Positions 1 to 10,464 are shown, counted from the first letter of the stretch. The stretch is 64,000 nt of DNA from Lentisphaeria bacterium (GCA_022009855.1 CP091727.1:4650001-4714000); one strand, 5' to 3'. The notes: a model not told the origin generated them from the sequence alone. Translations and numbers: made by a program.

Positions 1-1473
1 GCTATCTTGAGCAGATCAAAGAACTCAGGCGAATTCTCAAGGAATATCCGAAGCCATGGTATTCCAACGAAACCGCCATCTCCTCCCTTTCCTGCGGAGA
101 ATATCAGCAGGCAGCCTCCCCTGTTTAAAAAGCTCTTCACAGCCTGGGAGAACGGTTCGATTGGATACACCTGGTACAATCTCCGGGAAAAAGGAAACAA
201 TCCCAGAGACAGCGAACACCATTACGGCATGCTCACCTATGATTTCAAGGCAAAGCCGGTTTACCTCACGTTCAACACGCTGACCACGCTTTTCCGCGGC
301 GCTCAACGGGAAGGAAACTTTCCTCTCGCCTCCGAACTGACCGCCGGTTGTTTTCGTGCCGCGGACGGAGATTTGCTCATTCCATTCTGGCAGTCGAACT
401 TGATATCCGAATCCCTGTATGCGATCGAAGAAATTGCTTCGGACAAAGCGGAACTGATTGATCTCATGGGGAATCGTTGTTCCATCCCCGTCAAAGAAGG
501 CATGGCCGTAATCAAAGGTTCTTCCGAACCCCGGGTATTGCGAATTCCGGCACAGGCCGGCAGGCCTCTCCCGCTGGGAAATCTCATTTTCACTCCGGCG
601 GTCCTGCCGGTCACACTCGGCGGAGAATCCACCTGGGAATTCCGTTTCCGAAACCCGTCACAGAGACCGCTGCACTGGAAATGTTCCATTGAACTGCCGG
701 AATTCGTCACCGCATCGTACCCTTCGAAAATCGATCTCGGTCCCGGAAAAGAAAAAATTCTCCGTATCAAGGCGCAAACTTCCTCAGAGTTCTCGTCTGT
801 CGCCTCGTCCCGGCGAATCGCCTCGCTGAAACTTGGCGGTGAAACATTGCAGATCCCTCTTCAGGGCAAGATCACGCTTCCCTGGAAAAAATTCCCAGAA
901 GTCGCCCAGCTTCAGCTCCGCCATGCGGATCAAGTCACTCCTCTCATTGAGAACGAGCCGCAGACTTCCCATCTGTTCTGGCACGGCACAGATGATCTCA
1001 GCGCGGAAATCCGGCTCGCCCGGGATTCCGAAAATCTGAAATTGAAGCTTAACGTCACGGATGATCACCATGTGGTGAAACATTTCAATGACGAGGCCTG
1101 GAAAAGTGACGGAGTCCAAATCGGAATCGCCATGAATCATCAAAAGGGGATCTGGAAGATCGGTCTGTCCCACCCTGCACCCGGGCAGTCAGCGGTGTTC
1201 ATCTGGTCGGCGCCCGATGGGTTCAATCCCAAAGATGCGGCAACGAAAATTCGCTTGAAGAGCTCCCGGGATGAAAAAAAGAAACAGACCGTTTACGAAG
1301 TGGAGATCCCCTGCGAGACAATCGGCCTGAACCCGCAGACGACGGAAAGTTTCCGCTTCAATGTCCTGATCAACGACAACGACGGAGAAATACGGGAATC
1401 CTACATCGCTCTTGCGCCGGGATTGGGTGACCGTCTGGATGCCGGAGGCTATCCGGTCATTCATCTGCGCTGA
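1..1473 (+). CDS. glycoside hydrolase, C-terminal part with CBM9-like domain (5' truncated)
   Basis: The window opens inside this gene, so its start is missing. The reading begins in the third frame (from base 3, with residues YLEQIKELRRILKEYPKPWY) and moves to the first frame near base 118, where FKKLFTAWENGSIGYTWYNL continues. I read this as one protein with a frameshift around cctcccctgttt. The first part resembles the end of a TIM-barrel glycosidase. A beta-sandwich region follows. The last ~170 residues, from LFWHGTDDLSAEIRLA to the end, resemble a CBM9/DOMON-like carbohydrate-binding domain (WKSDGVQIGI, FNVLINDNDG). It probably acts on plant or host glycans. The family cannot be fixed without the N-terminus. 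Confidence 0.65.
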   Translation, partial: AILSRSKNSGEFSRNIRSHGIPTKPPSPPFPAENISRQPPLFKKLFTAWENGSIGYTWYNLREKGNNPRDSEHHYGMLTYDFKAKPVYLTFNTLTTLFRGAQREGNFPLASELTAGCFRAADGDLLIPFWQSNLISESLYAIEEIASDKAELIDLMGNRCSIPVKEGMAVIKGSSEPRVLRIPAQAGRPLPLGNLIFTPAVLPVTLGGESTWEFRFRNPSQRPLHWKCSIELPEFVTASYPSKIDLGPGKEKILRIKAQTSSEFSSVASSRRIASLKLGGETLQIPLQGKITLPWKKFPEVAQLQLRHADQVTPLIENEPQTSHLFWHGTDDLSAEIRLARDSENLKLKLNVTDDHHVVKHFNDEAWKSDGVQIGIAMNHQKGIWKIGLSHPAPGQSAVFIWSAPDGFNPKDAATKIRLKSSRDEKKKQTVYEVEIPCETIGLNPQTTESFRFNVLINDNDGEIRESYIALAPGLGDRLDAGGYPVIHLR

Positions 1474-1812
1474 GCTTCAATCGGTTCAGAAAACAGGTCC
1501 AGCTCATCTTCCCCGTTCTCCCGCCCGGATCGGCCGCTGGTGAATGGGGAAAACATCCGTCCGGAAACACCTTTTTCACCATAAAAATGCCGCTCACCGG
1601 ATTTCCCGTTCCGGTTTCGACAATGAATTTTCCAAATCCACCGCTCTTGCCGACTCCTTCCGATGCCTTCCGACACCTTCCGCCCCCCTTCCATTGCCCC
1701 TTTTCGCCCTGCCGTCCGGAAAAAATCTTCAATACTTCGCCTCCCTCACTTGAAAAAAACAACAATATTATTGTAAATTTCTATACCATACTCAACCAAC
1801 CGGAGGCATAAG
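1474..1812. other. intergenic region, no gene seen
   Basis: This 339-base gap holds a 10-bp tandem repeat built on CCTTCCG (three copies, 1656-1682), a pyrimidine-rich stretch and, at its right end, an AT-rich segment with a palindrome and a possible promoter for the next gene. A minus-strand reading frame exists here, but its composition follows the tandem repeat and it has no convincing start. Confidence 0.5.
1762..1774. promoter_or_regulatory. palindrome, candidate operator
   Basis: ACAATA-T-TATTGT is a perfect 13-bp inverted repeat about 38 bases before the start of the next glycosidase gene. It lies just downstream of a TTGAAA hexamer (1750-1755), a position suited to a repressor of a sugar-utilisation gene. 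The regulator is unknown. Confidence 0.4.
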
Positions 1813-4088
1813 ATGAGTGTGAATCGAGAGTGTCCGCTTGTTCCGATGGGAGCGGTGACCGGGAAACCGGACCGCAAAATGATTTCCGAAACGCTGACCG
1901 CACTGCGGGAGGTCGGGATTACCCAGTATCTGATCTATCCCCGTTCCGGGTGCGAGCTGGAGTATCTCAGCCCCGAATGGTTCGACACCTGCCGGATCTT
2001 CTTTGCGGAAGGAGAACGGCTCGGCTTCACCTCAATGTGGCTCTACGACGAATTCAACTGGCCCAGCGGCCAGTGCGGCGGCAGAATCATGCGAGAAAAT
2101 CCCGACTACGCGCTGCACTACCTGCAGGTTTTCGAGGAGAACGGCAGCTTCACCCTCCGGAAAGGACGCAATCCCGTCCGCCCCGATGTGCTAGGTTTCG
2201 ACGCCATGCGCGCGTTCCTCCAATCCACTCACGAGAAATACGCCGAACACTTCGCTCCACTCTTCGGCCGACTGATCAAAGGATTCTTCACCGACGAACC
2301 CTCCTTTCTCTACATCTGGCATGGCGAAAAAAACTCCTCGGAACGGCTCCGGATCCCATATTATCCCGGTCTGGAGGAGGAGTACACGGCCTTGACCGGA
2401 AACCGGCTCGAAAACGACCTTATCTGCTCGCTCAGGCAGGGGGGCGACCCTTTCTGGCAGCCGTTTGTCCACCGGCTGCTCGGCAACCGCTTCCGCGACG
2501 CCTTCGTGCGTCCGGTCAAAGAGTGGTGCTCTGCTCACAACCTGTTCCTGACCGGTCACCTCATGGATGAAAGCACCACCGGAAAATCCCCTCGCGGCGA
2601 ACGGCCGTCCGCTCGAAATCATCGATGAGTTCACCCTGCCCGGCATGGATGAAATCTTCACCCGCCAGTTCAACGACAATATGGAGTGGCTCACGTTCGC
2701 CACCGCCGAACACGGCATCCGCCATGCCGGTAACGGCGGACTCGCCGAACTCTTCGCGCTCGGCCCGTCAGATATGACGCTCGCCCGCATGAAGAAGATG
2801 ATTCGTCTCACCGGCATGTTCGGCATCGATCACTATGTGCTCGCCGTCGCCCAGCTCGACATGCGCGGCAATGTGGAAAAAGACCGCTACTTCAACCCCT
2901 ACTCCCGCACACAACCGTGGTTCCGTGCACTGAAGCTGCTTGGAGAAGACGCCGCGCTCTCGGCAGACATCGCCGGGAAGCCGTTCTCACCGGAGGTTCA
3001 GATCCGGTATCCCGGCGTGCCGCGCCCCCTGAAGGACCTGCTGATACGGCTGGTCGACCGCCAGCGAAGCTGGAGCATGATCGGCGAAGAGGAAGCCGGC
3101 AGCGCCCCGTTCATTCTCCGCATGGAACGTGACGGCATCACCGAAGAGCGCTCCGGCAGGACCTGGAATTCGGTCGAGGTGTTCCTGAAGGATTTCGACG
3201 AGATGGCGCCGCTCCGGGTGTACGTGACCGAATCCGACGGCAGCCGCGCCCGGGATCTCTTTTGCGCGGCTACGACGACGGCTCGGTCGAAGTTGTGAAT
3301 CTCTCCCGTTCTCCGGAAGGACGGAAACTCCGGCTGCACCGCAACGGCCGGATTGTCCCCTTCACTCTCACATTTGACGGAACCGCTTCGTTCGGCGGCT
3401 GGAAGATCGAACTTGACCGCCCGAATCTGAAGCGACTGGAATTCGAAAACGGCCTCTGCCGGATCACGACGAAAAAACGCTCTCCGGCCTGACGCTTTCC
3501 CTGCGCAATTACGGAGGAAACGCGGAACTTCTCCTCGACGGCGTGCCGGTCGCCGCAGAAGAGGAGTGCCGTTCCCCTGCCGCAGGGGTTCCGGGAACTT
3601 TACCGGGAGAGTACCACCTTCGACCTTCCGGCGGGAGAACACCGCCTCGAATTTGCCGCCCCATGCCGGGATTACTCCTATCTGCCGGTCGCCTTCCTCG
3701 CCGGAGCGTTCGCCGACGGGGAGGACGGGCTTGACCGCTATGCCGGTGACGGCGACGGTCTGAGGAACTACATCGGCAAACTGATCCAGCAGGGGAAGTG
3801 AACATTCCCGCCGATGCGGCGCTGCTGCGTCTGGAGACCGACGGATTGTATACGGAACTCTTCCTCGACGGCGAAAGTCTCGGTGAACGAGCCTGGGCCC
3901 CGTTCGCCTGGCGGATCCCCGACCGGTTCGCCGGACGCCGGGTGACACTCCGGGTCGAGCGATACACCTCCTGCGGGCCGATGTTCGGCACCCGGGCATT
4001 CTCCCGGGAAGGCGGCGACGACTGGCTCAGAACGTATGCGCCACAGGGAGGCGTCCGGCATCCGGTTTCCGAACCGGTGTTCGAATAA
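1813..4088 (+). CDS. large glycoside hydrolase, family uncertain (broken by several frameshifts)
   Basis: The ATG follows a good ribosome binding site (CGGAGG, 7 bases upstream). The N-terminal ~260 residues carry LWLYDEFNWPSGQCGG-like and GFFTDEPSFLY segments. These are typical of a group of TIM-barrel glycosidases related to GH106/GH2-like enzymes. The two acidic motifs are likely active-site residues, which is an inference. IDEFTLPGMDEIF and GIDHYVLAVAQLDMRG continue the barrel. The C-terminus (TELFLDGESLGERAWAPFAW, RVTLRVERYTS) is a galactose-binding-like beta sandwich. The reading frame changes near 2588, 3265, 3485, 3575 and 3790, yet protein quality stays high across every junction, so I treat it as one gene of ~755 residues. 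It converges on the cation exporter gene six bases away. Confidence 0.6.
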
Positions 4089-4093
4089 AGTCT

Positions 4094-5263
4094 TCAGACA
4101 AAGGAGTTGTCTATCACCACAGCGATCAGCACATTCGGATCGCGTTGCCGGAGCGTCGCAAGCAGACGCTCCTGCAACTCGTGGTGCGACAGCGGACAGC
4201 TGCGCGGCACGAGCAGATTGAACTTCAGCCGCAGATACTTCTGCGTCCGGAACATGCGGAAGTCGTAGATTCGGAATCCGGCGTCGATCGCCTCCGCAGC
4301 CCGGGTTGCGGCGAGCCGCCACTCCTTGAACTCCGGATCGTCGCGGTCGAACGGATCACAGTGGAGCGTCAGGCGGATCGGCAGCGCCATTGCGACCTGT
4401 CGCTCCGTGTTCTCCAGGGAATCGTGAATCTGCACCGGGTCACAATCGGAATTCACCTCGGCGTGGGCGGTGGCAAAGTAGCGACCGGGGCCGTAATTGT
4501 GCATGATGAGATCGTGAACGCCGCAGATGTCTGGATTTTCCAGCATCTTGCGCTCCAGCTCCTCAACCAGCTCGCGATCCGGGCACTCCCCGAGCAGCGG
4601 ATTGATCGTGTCGCGCACCACCTTGATGCCTCCGACGATAATCAGCAGCGCAACGATGACGCCGGCGATTCCGTCCGCGGGGAACGAGGTGATGCTGTCG
4701 AGGAAGACCGCAATCAGCACCACGGAGGTGGTCAGGATGTCGCTCAGGCTGTCGAAAGCGGTCGCCTGAAGTACCGTCGAATTGATCTTCCGCCCGAGGG
4801 CGCGGTTGAAGAGAAACATCCAGAATTTCACCGGTACGGCGAGCGCGATCGTCACCATGCCCCAGAAGGAGACCTCGGTGTCAACCGGGTGAAAAATCCG
4901 CTCCGCCGATCCCTTGAGGAAATTGAGTCCGACGGCGATGATGATGACCGCGACCACCAGCCCGGCCACATATTCCAGCCGCCCGTGCCCGAAGGGGTGT
5001 TCGTCGTCAGCCGGTTTGGCGGCCAGTTTGAAGCCCAGCAGCGCCACCACCGAAGAGCCGGCGTCGGAGAGGTTGTTGACCGCGTCGGCCATGATGGCAA
5101 TACTGCCGGAGATCAACCCTACCGTCAATTTTGCGGCAAAGAGCCCGACGTTGCAGACGATGCCCACCGTGCCGGCCAGTTCGCCGTAGCGTTCCCGAAC
5201 CGCAGGATTATCAATCTTTTCCGACTGTTTGACGAAAAGCCGGACCAGCAGTTGCGTCAACAT
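4094..5263 (-). CDS. cation diffusion facilitator (CDF) family transporter
   Basis: This inner-membrane metal-cation/proton antiporter probably exports Zn2+, Fe2+ or Mn2+. About six transmembrane segments are visible. TM2 carries ADAVNNLSD, and TM5 carries FDSLSDILTT; the conserved Asp residues there form the metal site in this family. HPFGHGRLEY lies between TM2 and TM3. A C-terminal cytoplasmic domain (VHDLIMHNYGPGRYFATAHAEV) follows, and after it an extension of ~90 residues not found in the shortest family members. The frame stays open upstream, but the ATG at 5263 is preceded by GGAGAGGAG, so I start there. The gene is intact. Metal specificity cannot be told from sequence alone. Confidence 0.9.
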   Translation of the reverse strand: MLTQLLVRLFVKQSEKIDNPAVRERYGELAGTVGIVCNVGLFAAKLTVGLISGSIAIMADAVNNLSDAGSSVVALLGFKLAAKPADDEHPFGHGRLEYVAGLVVAVIIIAVGLNFLKGSAERIFHPVDTEVSFWGMVTIALAVPVKFWMFLFNRALGRKINSTVLQATAFDSLSDILTTSVVLIAVFLDSITSFPADGIAGVIVALLIIVGGIKVVRDTINPLLGECPDRELVEELERKMLENPDICGVHDLIMHNYGPGRYFATAHAEVNSDCDPVQIHDSLENTERQVAMALPIRLTLHCDPFDRDDPEFKEWRLAATRAAEAIDAGFRIYDFRMFRTQKYLRLKFNLLVPRSCPLSHHELQERLLATLRQRDPNVLIAVVIDNSFV

Positions 5264-5283
5264 GATATTTCTCCTCTCCGGAT

Positions 5284-5328
5284 AAAAAATTCCGGCTCGT
5301 ACCCGGCAGACCGCCGGAAGAGCCGGAA
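5284..5328 (-). terminator. Rho-independent terminator of the alcohol dehydrogenase gene
   Basis: Read on the minus strand, a stem TTCCGGCTC/GAGCCGGAA with a nested CCGGC/GCCGG hairpin is followed by TTTTTT. It lies between the end of the dehydrogenase gene and the start of the CDF gene. Confidence 0.7.
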
Positions 5329-5346
5329 CGGATCGTGCAGACGTGG

Positions 5347-6453
5347 TTATTCCACCACGACCGCGACCTTGATTCCCTTCATCTGAACGTTGGTCTCCAG
5401 CGCCTCGCCGATCTTTTCGAGCGGGAAGTGGTGGGTGACCAGTTTCTCCATCGGCAGACCGATCCCGGCGGCACGGCGCAGGAACGCGAAGGCGATCGGG
5501 TAGTCCTGCGGCGAATAGACCCACGAACCGACCGCGGTCACCTCCTTGTTGCAGAGGTCGTAATGCGGATCGATCGTGCAGGTGCCGCTCGGCAGGAAGA
5601 AGCCGACTTCACAGAGACCGCCGCCACGGCGGACCATCTTCCAAGCATTCGCCGCCGCAGCGGGCACGCCGGTGCACTGGAAAACGAATCCGGCGCCCAG
5701 CCCGTCGGTGGCCGCCTTCACTTCGGCGAGCATGTCGTTGAAGTCAGGATAGCGGGTGAAGTTGAACGTTTTGGTTGCGCCCATTTCGCGCGCCAGTTCG
5801 AGACGGTTGTCATTGCCGTCGACAGCGATGATGCAGTCGATTCCCATCGTCCGCAGCACAGCGAGCACCATCAGGCCGATCGGTCCGCACCCCTGCACCA
5901 GGACCTTGGTGTTGAAGTTCAAGAGACCGGTGGTTTTGGCCCGTTCGACCGCGTGAACCGCCACCGCCGCCGGTTCGATCAGCATGCGCTGGTCAAGCGT
6001 CAGCCCGGTCACGTTGAAGAAGGTCGAATTCGGCCGGATCTTGAGGTACTCGGCATAGTAGCCGTTGAGATGAATCTCGTCATCGGGAAAGAGCCCGTAG
6101 ACACCGCAATGTTCACAGAGATTGGTACGGGCGGGTGTGTTCTGGCAGGCGCTGCAATGTCCGCAGGGAATCACGCAGGTGACGATCTTGTCGCCGACCT
6201 TGACCGGCACACCGGCGGAATCGTGGGTGATATTCTTTCCGAGCACCTCGATGGAACCGGACCCCTCATGACCGAGCACCACCGGGCAGAGTCCGAAGGG
6301 ATCGCGCTTGTATTCGTGGCCGTCAGTGCCGCAGACGCCGCACCCCTCGACCTTGACCAGCATCTCATCATCGCCGATCGGCGGAATCGGAAACTCTTTG
6401 ATTTCGAACTTGCCGGGAGCGACCAGCACCGCAGCCTTCGCCATTTTCGCCAT
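5347..6453 (-). CDS. zinc-dependent alcohol/polyol dehydrogenase (MDR family)
   Basis: This medium-chain NAD(P)-dependent dehydrogenase has both zinc sites visible. The catalytic site is Cys in GCGVCGTDGHEY and His-Glu in LGHEGSG. The structural site is the four-Cys loop CGHCSACQNTPARTNLC. The nucleotide-binding fold follows (GCGPIGLMVLAVLRTMG, with Asp in VDGNDNR suggesting NAD preference). At 368 residues it matches sorbitol/threonine dehydrogenase relatives. The ATG is preceded by GAGGTGAT. The gene is intact and ends in its own terminator. In a sugar-degrading context a polyol dehydrogenase or an alcohol dehydrogenase for fermentation are both possible. Confidence 0.88.
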   Translation of the reverse strand: MAKMAKAAVLVAPGKFEIKEFPIPPIGDDEMLVKVEGCGVCGTDGHEYKRDPFGLCPVVLGHEGSGSIEVLGKNITHDSAGVPVKVGDKIVTCVIPCGHCSACQNTPARTNLCEHCGVYGLFPDDEIHLNGYYAEYLKIRPNSTFFNVTGLTLDQRMLIEPAAVAVHAVERAKTTGLLNFNTKVLVQGCGPIGLMVLAVLRTMGIDCIIAVDGNDNRLELAREMGATKTFNFTRYPDFNDMLAEVKAATDGLGAGFVFQCTGVPAAAANAWKMVRRGGGLCEVGFFLPSGTCTIDPHYDLCNKEVTAVGSWVYSPQDYPIAFAFLRRAAGIGLPMEKLVTHHFPLEKIGEALETNVQMKGIKVAVVVE

Positions 6454-6544
6454 GATATCACCTCGTTTTCCTGCTCCCTCGGAGAAACCGCAACCGGATT
6501 GCGGAGTTCCGCCGGGAATTTGCTTTTAATAAAATAACACCTTT

Positions 6545-6562
6545 CGGTGGATTTTTCCACCG
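6545..6562 (-). promoter_or_regulatory. inverted repeat at the dehydrogenase promoter
   Basis: CGGTGGA-TTTT-TCCACCG is a perfect 7-4-7 inverted repeat. On the minus strand it overlaps a weak -35 (TGGAAA), 17 bases from TATTTT, ~65 bases before the dehydrogenase ATG. It could be an operator or a hairpin. Confidence 0.4.
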
Positions 6563-6664
6563 GGGAGCGGGAAAATCTCCCTCCTTTCCGCATCGGACAA
6601 CAAAGCGTGAAGATTTCCGGGTTGCGGACTGTAAAAAACACGCTTCCGGCGCTATCTTATAACA

Positions 6665-8051
6665 ATGAATCCACATCAGAAAAATTCAATCCCGGAAAGA
6701 GGACTCATTTTGGAACTCGATCAGAAAAAATTTCACTCGCTTCTGAAATCCGCGGGCAACGCCGCGCGCACCGTGCTCGGCGCCGTCTTCGGCAGCCGCA
6801 AACCGGCCGACCGGGTGCTCGGCGCCTGGTTCCGCGAAAACCGCCGCTGCGGCTCCCGCGACCGCCGGTTCATCAGTGAAAGCATCTATGCACTGCTGCG
6901 CAACTGGGGACTGCTCCGGCGCTTTCTGCCCGCCGACCGCCTCGCCGAAATCGAATCCGGCGCCATCCGACTCGGACGCACCGAACTCGACGCACTGCTT
7001 TTCGGCGCGCTCTATCTCGATGCCCGCGACCTGCCGGCGGCGCATATGCTGGCGGATGAACTGCATCTGCCGTGGCCGAAAACCCTCCCGCCGCCGATCC
7101 GCTGGAGGGAAGAGCCGCCGCGCTGGCGAAGCTCTACGGAGTCCCGGTGGAATGCCGTCTCGCCGACCTGGTGCCGAAGTGGGTGGCAGACGCCCTCCCC
7201 CCGGAGTTTCCCTTCGACCGTTTTCTCGACGATCTCCGCCGCCGCCCGCCGATGTGGCTCAGGGCGCAGTGCGATGATCCAGGGAAGCTCGCGGAGGAGC
7301 TGGCGCAGGCGGGGCTCTCCGTCCGGCGGCATGAGCGGATTCCGACCGCGCTCCGGGTGGAGGATCCCAGAGTCAATCTCCATACGCTCGAAAGTTTCCG
7401 CCGCGGCGACTTCGAAGTGCAGGATCTCGCCAGCCAGTGCATCGGGCTGACCGCCGCGCCCCGCCCGGGCGAACAGTGGCTCGACGCCTGCGCCGGAGCC
7501 GGCGGCAAGAGCCTCCAGCTCGCCGATCTCATGAAACGGCGCGGCACCGTCGTCGCCTGCGACGTGCGCAGTTACAAGCTTGACGATCTGCGGCTCCGCG
7601 CCCGCCGGGCGGGCTTCCCCAACATCATCACCCGCGAGTGGGACGGCAAACCCTTCCGGGGCAAACAGGCGGGCCGCTTCGACGGCGTGCTGGTGGATGC
7701 CCCGTGCAGCTGCTCCGGCGTCTGGCGGCGCAACCCGGACGGCCGCTGGACCCTCCGCCCGGAGGAGCCGGCGGAAACGGCGGACCTTCAGCTGAAAATC
7801 CTGTCGGCGGCCGCTCCGGCGGTCCGTCCCGGGGTGTGCTGGTCTACGCGACCTGCTCGCTCTTCCCGCAGGAAAACGCAATGGTGGTGGAGAAATTTCT
7901 CGCCACCCATCCGGAGTTCACGCTGGAACCGTTTGAGCACCCGCTCACCGGGGAGCCCTGTTCCGGAGAACTTCAGATCCGCAGTTTCGACGGGGACTGC
8001 GACTCGATGTTCGTGGCGCGGATGCGCCGGAAAGCGGAGGAGAAGCGGTGA
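6665..8051 (+). CDS. rsmB: 16S rRNA (cytosine-C5) methyltransferase, RsmB-like (two frameshifts)
   Basis: This SAM-dependent RNA m5C methyltransferase is ~462 residues long. The N-terminal ~140 residues are a NusB/RsmB-like helical domain (ADRVLGAWFRENRRCGSRDR). The catalytic domain shows the SAM motif LDACAGAGGKSLQLADL, DVRSYKLDDLR and the NOL1/NOP2/Sun motif DAPCSCSGVWRRNPD with the catalytic Cys. YATCSLFPQEN carries the second conserved Cys. The frame breaks near 7085 and 7835. The ATG at 6665 has no ribosome binding site. A TTG at 6710 follows GGAAAGAGGA at good spacing and is an equally likely start. The next gene overlaps the stop by four bases. Confidence 0.85.
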
Positions 8052-8519
8052 AGAAGTTCCACATCGTCCTGGTCGCGCCGGAGATTCCCCAGAACACCGG
8101 CACCATCGGCCGCCTCTGCGTCTCGACCGAAACGGCGCTGCACCTGGTCAAACCGCTCGGTTTTTCGCTGGAGGATAAATTCCTCCGCCGCGCCGGACTG
8201 GACTACTGGAAGCACCTGGCGCCGTCGATCTACGAAAACTGGGAGGAGTTCCTCGAGCGCAATCCCCGGGCCAATCTGTTTTTTCTCTCCACAAAAGGGG
8301 GAGCGCTGTTTCTGGGACGTCTCCTACCGTCCCGGCGACTACCTCGTATTCGGCCGGGAGTCGAGCGGCCTGCCGCCGGAGTTCTACGGCCGCTATCGCG
8401 ACCGCCTCTTCCGGATTCCGATGCCCGGTGAATTTCATCGAAGCCTGAATCTCGCCAATGCCGCGAGCATCGTCCTCTACGAAGCGCTCCGGCAGAACCG
8501 TGAAGGAGTTTCCATATGA
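8048..8519 (+). CDS. trmL: tRNA (cytidine-34-2'-O)-methyltransferase TrmL (frameshifted)
   Basis: This SPOUT-family enzyme methylates the wobble ribose of tRNA-Leu. The N-terminus FHIVLVAPEIPQNTGTIGRL is the family hallmark. FGRESSGLPPEF, MPGEFHRSLNLANAASIVLYEALR and the usual ~155-residue length also match. One extra G in ggggg near 8300 splits the frame; removing it restores KGERCFWDVSYRPGDYLVFG. The gene starts inside the end of the rsmB-like gene, so the two are co-transcribed and form an RNA-modification pair. The ATG of the next small gene overlaps its stop. Confidence 0.9.
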
Positions 8520-8827
8520 ATGTGGTGAAAATTCTGCTCTACCTGGCCACGGGGGATACTCGTGCTCGGGCTGCTTTTTGTGTTCGCTCTTCCGATCGTC
8601 ATCATCGGAATCATTTTTCTTTTGCTTGAAGCGGTCTTCGGCGTCAAGCTGATCGACCGCCGGTTCGTCGGGCGGTTCCACCGCTGCTCCCGGCCCCGGC
8701 CGGCCCAGCCCCCGAACAGGAAGCGGAACCGGATGTTCCGGCGCGCGAAGCGGTCATTGAAGTGGAGGCGGTCGACCTGCCCGATGATCCGCCGCCCGAG
8801 CGGGAAAGGATCGAAGGCGGCAGATAA
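8516..8827 (+). CDS. small single-pass membrane protein with acidic tail
   Basis: The ATG overlaps the TrmL stop. MNVVKILLYLATG, then ILVLGLLFVFALPIVIIGII, forms one long hydrophobic segment. A charged tail rich in Glu and Pro follows (PAPEQEAEPDVPAREAV). Two frame changes (an extra G near 8553, and one near 8695) must be corrected to read it through to the TAA at 8825. I do not recognise the family. It lies in the rRNA/tRNA methyltransferase operon. Confidence 0.5.
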
Positions 8828-8885
8828 CCCGGCGGACCGGAGTGCAGGAACACGCTCCCGGTCAGGATTTTTTCCGGCAGAGGAC

Positions 8886-8913
8886 TTGATTTTCCGCTCC
8901 GATGCGGTATCTT
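8886..8913 (+). promoter_or_regulatory. promoter of the TRAP operon
   Basis: TTGATT (8886-8891) and TATCTT (8908-8913) are spaced by 16 bases, 31 bases before the dctP-like ATG. This matches the hexamer style seen elsewhere in the window. Confidence 0.6.
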
Positions 8914-8943
8914 TTGAGATACGAAGAGGCAGAGGAGGTGTCC

Positions 8944-9964
8944 ATGGCAAAACAATTTTCTCCGGGAATTTCCAACTTCATCGCGGGTTTTCTGGTTGGA
9001 GTGCTGTTGTCGGCATTCGGATTCGCCTGGGTGGTGCGTTCAGCGCCGGAGGGGAGCGGCGGCGGCCGGCCGCAGGTGCTCCGGCTCGGGCACGGCCTGC
9101 CGGTCGAACACCCGGTCCACAAGGCGATGGCGTTCATGGCCGACCGGGTGAAGGAGCTCTCCGGCGGCAAACTCGAAATCGCCATCTACCCGGCCGGAAT
9201 GATCGGCTCCGAGGCGGAGTGTCTCAAGCAGACGCAGAACGGACAGCTCGACCTGAGCAAGACCTCCACCGCGGTACTCGAATCAAGCGTGCCGGAGATG
9301 ACCGCGTTCAGCATGCCCTATCTCTTCCGCGACAAAGATCACTTCTGGAAGGTGCTCGACGGTCCGATCGGCCGGAAGGTGGCTGAACTGCCCGGCGGCA
9401 TGCGCGGACTCACCTACTTCGACTCCGGCGAGCGCAGCTTCTACACCACGAAGAAGGCGATCCGCCGCCCGGAGGATCTCAAAGGGATGAAGATCCGCAC
9501 CCAGCAGAGCCGCTGTGCGATGGATATGGTGAGCGCACTCGACGGCGCACCGACGCCGATTCCGTGGGGAGAACTCTATACCGCCCTCTCGCAGGGTACT
9601 GTGGACGGTGCCGAAAACAATCTGCCCAGCTTCGACACCGGCCGCCACCTCGAAGTGTGCAAAAACTTCACATTGAGCGAACACTCCCGCGTTCCTGACA
9701 TGCTGGTCATCGGCACCAACACCTGGAATCATCTCGATCCCCAGCAGAAGGCGTGGCTGGAGGAGGCCGCACACGAAGCGAGCCTCTACCAGCGCAAACT
9801 CTGGGAGGAGGCGGAGAAGGAGTCCCGCGCACGGTCGGAAAAGGCGGGCGTCCGCTTCCTTCCCGTCGACAAGGCGGCCTTTGCGGGAAAAACTCCGTCC
9901 TCTCTACGATTCCCAGCCGGAAGCGGTGAAGAAACTGGTCGAAGAAATCCGGGAGGTGAAGTAA
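8944..9964 (+). CDS. dctP: TRAP transporter substrate-binding protein, DctP family
   Basis: This extracytoplasmic solute receptor binds organic acids or sugar acids for a tripartite TRAP transporter. An N-terminal hydrophobic segment (FIAGFLVGVLLSAFGFAWVV) acts as a signal or membrane anchor. The mature domain shows LRLGHGLPVEHPVHKAM, GGKLEIAIYPAGMIGSE, LKGMKIRTQQS with the ligand-carboxylate Arg, and IPWGELYTALSQGTVDGAEN. The ATG follows GAGGAGGT. An extra G in gcgggaaaaactc near 9885 shifts the last 20 residues; the corrected tail ends in KLVEEIREVK at the TAA. The DctQ gene starts two bases later. Confidence 0.9.
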
Positions 9965-9965
9965 G

Positions 9966-10464
9966 ATGCTGCGGCAACTCAAGGCATGTTCCCTCCGGCT
10001 CCTGAACGGTATTCTGGTCGGAGCAGTGGCCCTGCTGGTACTCGATGTGCTGCTCGGGGTGGCCTCGCGCTACCTCTGGGGTGCGCAGGTCAAATGGACT
10101 GAGGAGCTGGCGACGATCCTGCTCATATGGGTGAGCTTTCTCGGTGCGGCAGCGGCGTTCGAGGCGCGTGCCCATCTCGGGATCGACTTTCTTACGGAGC
10201 GCTTCCCCCTCCGCCCGCCGTAAAACCGAACTGGCCGCCCATCTCTGCACGATCGGATTCGTGGTGATCGCCTTTCTGCTCGGCGGTTCGATTCTGGTGC
10301 GGCAGGCGCTGGTCCATCGGAACATTCTTCCGGCGCTGCAGATCTCCGACGTGGTGATGTATCTGCCGCTCCCGGTGAGCGGCGTGTTCATCCTGATCTA
10401 CGAGGTCGCCAATCTCACCGCAGACTGGAGGCGGAATAAATCGGGGGAAGAGGAGGAGAAATAA
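9966..10464 (+). CDS. dctQ: TRAP transporter small permease, DctQ family (frameshifted)
   Basis: This small membrane subunit of the TRAP transporter has four transmembrane segments over ~165 residues. LGVASRYLWGAQVKWTEELA carries the typical W-x-E-E motif of DctQ, followed by ILLIWVSFLGAAAAFEARAH. A C-run near 10205 breaks the frame. The second half (LCTIGFVVIAFLLGGSIL, PLPVSGVFILIYEV) resumes in another frame and ends at 10464. It lies between dctP and dctM in one operon. Confidence 0.88.

Noticed and set aside
1457..1765. Minus-strand gene in the first intergenic gap
   Set aside because: Its sequence follows the CCTTCCG tandem repeat and it has no binding site or family features.
4145..5386. 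413-codon plus-strand frame opposite the CDF gene
   Set aside because: It mirrors a high-GC gene with strong family motifs; its own product is low-complexity, rich in Arg, His and Gln, and has no binding site.
5335..6537. 400-codon plus-strand frame opposite the alcohol dehydrogenase
   Set aside because: The minus-strand gene has both zinc sites and a terminator; the plus frame has no recognisable content.
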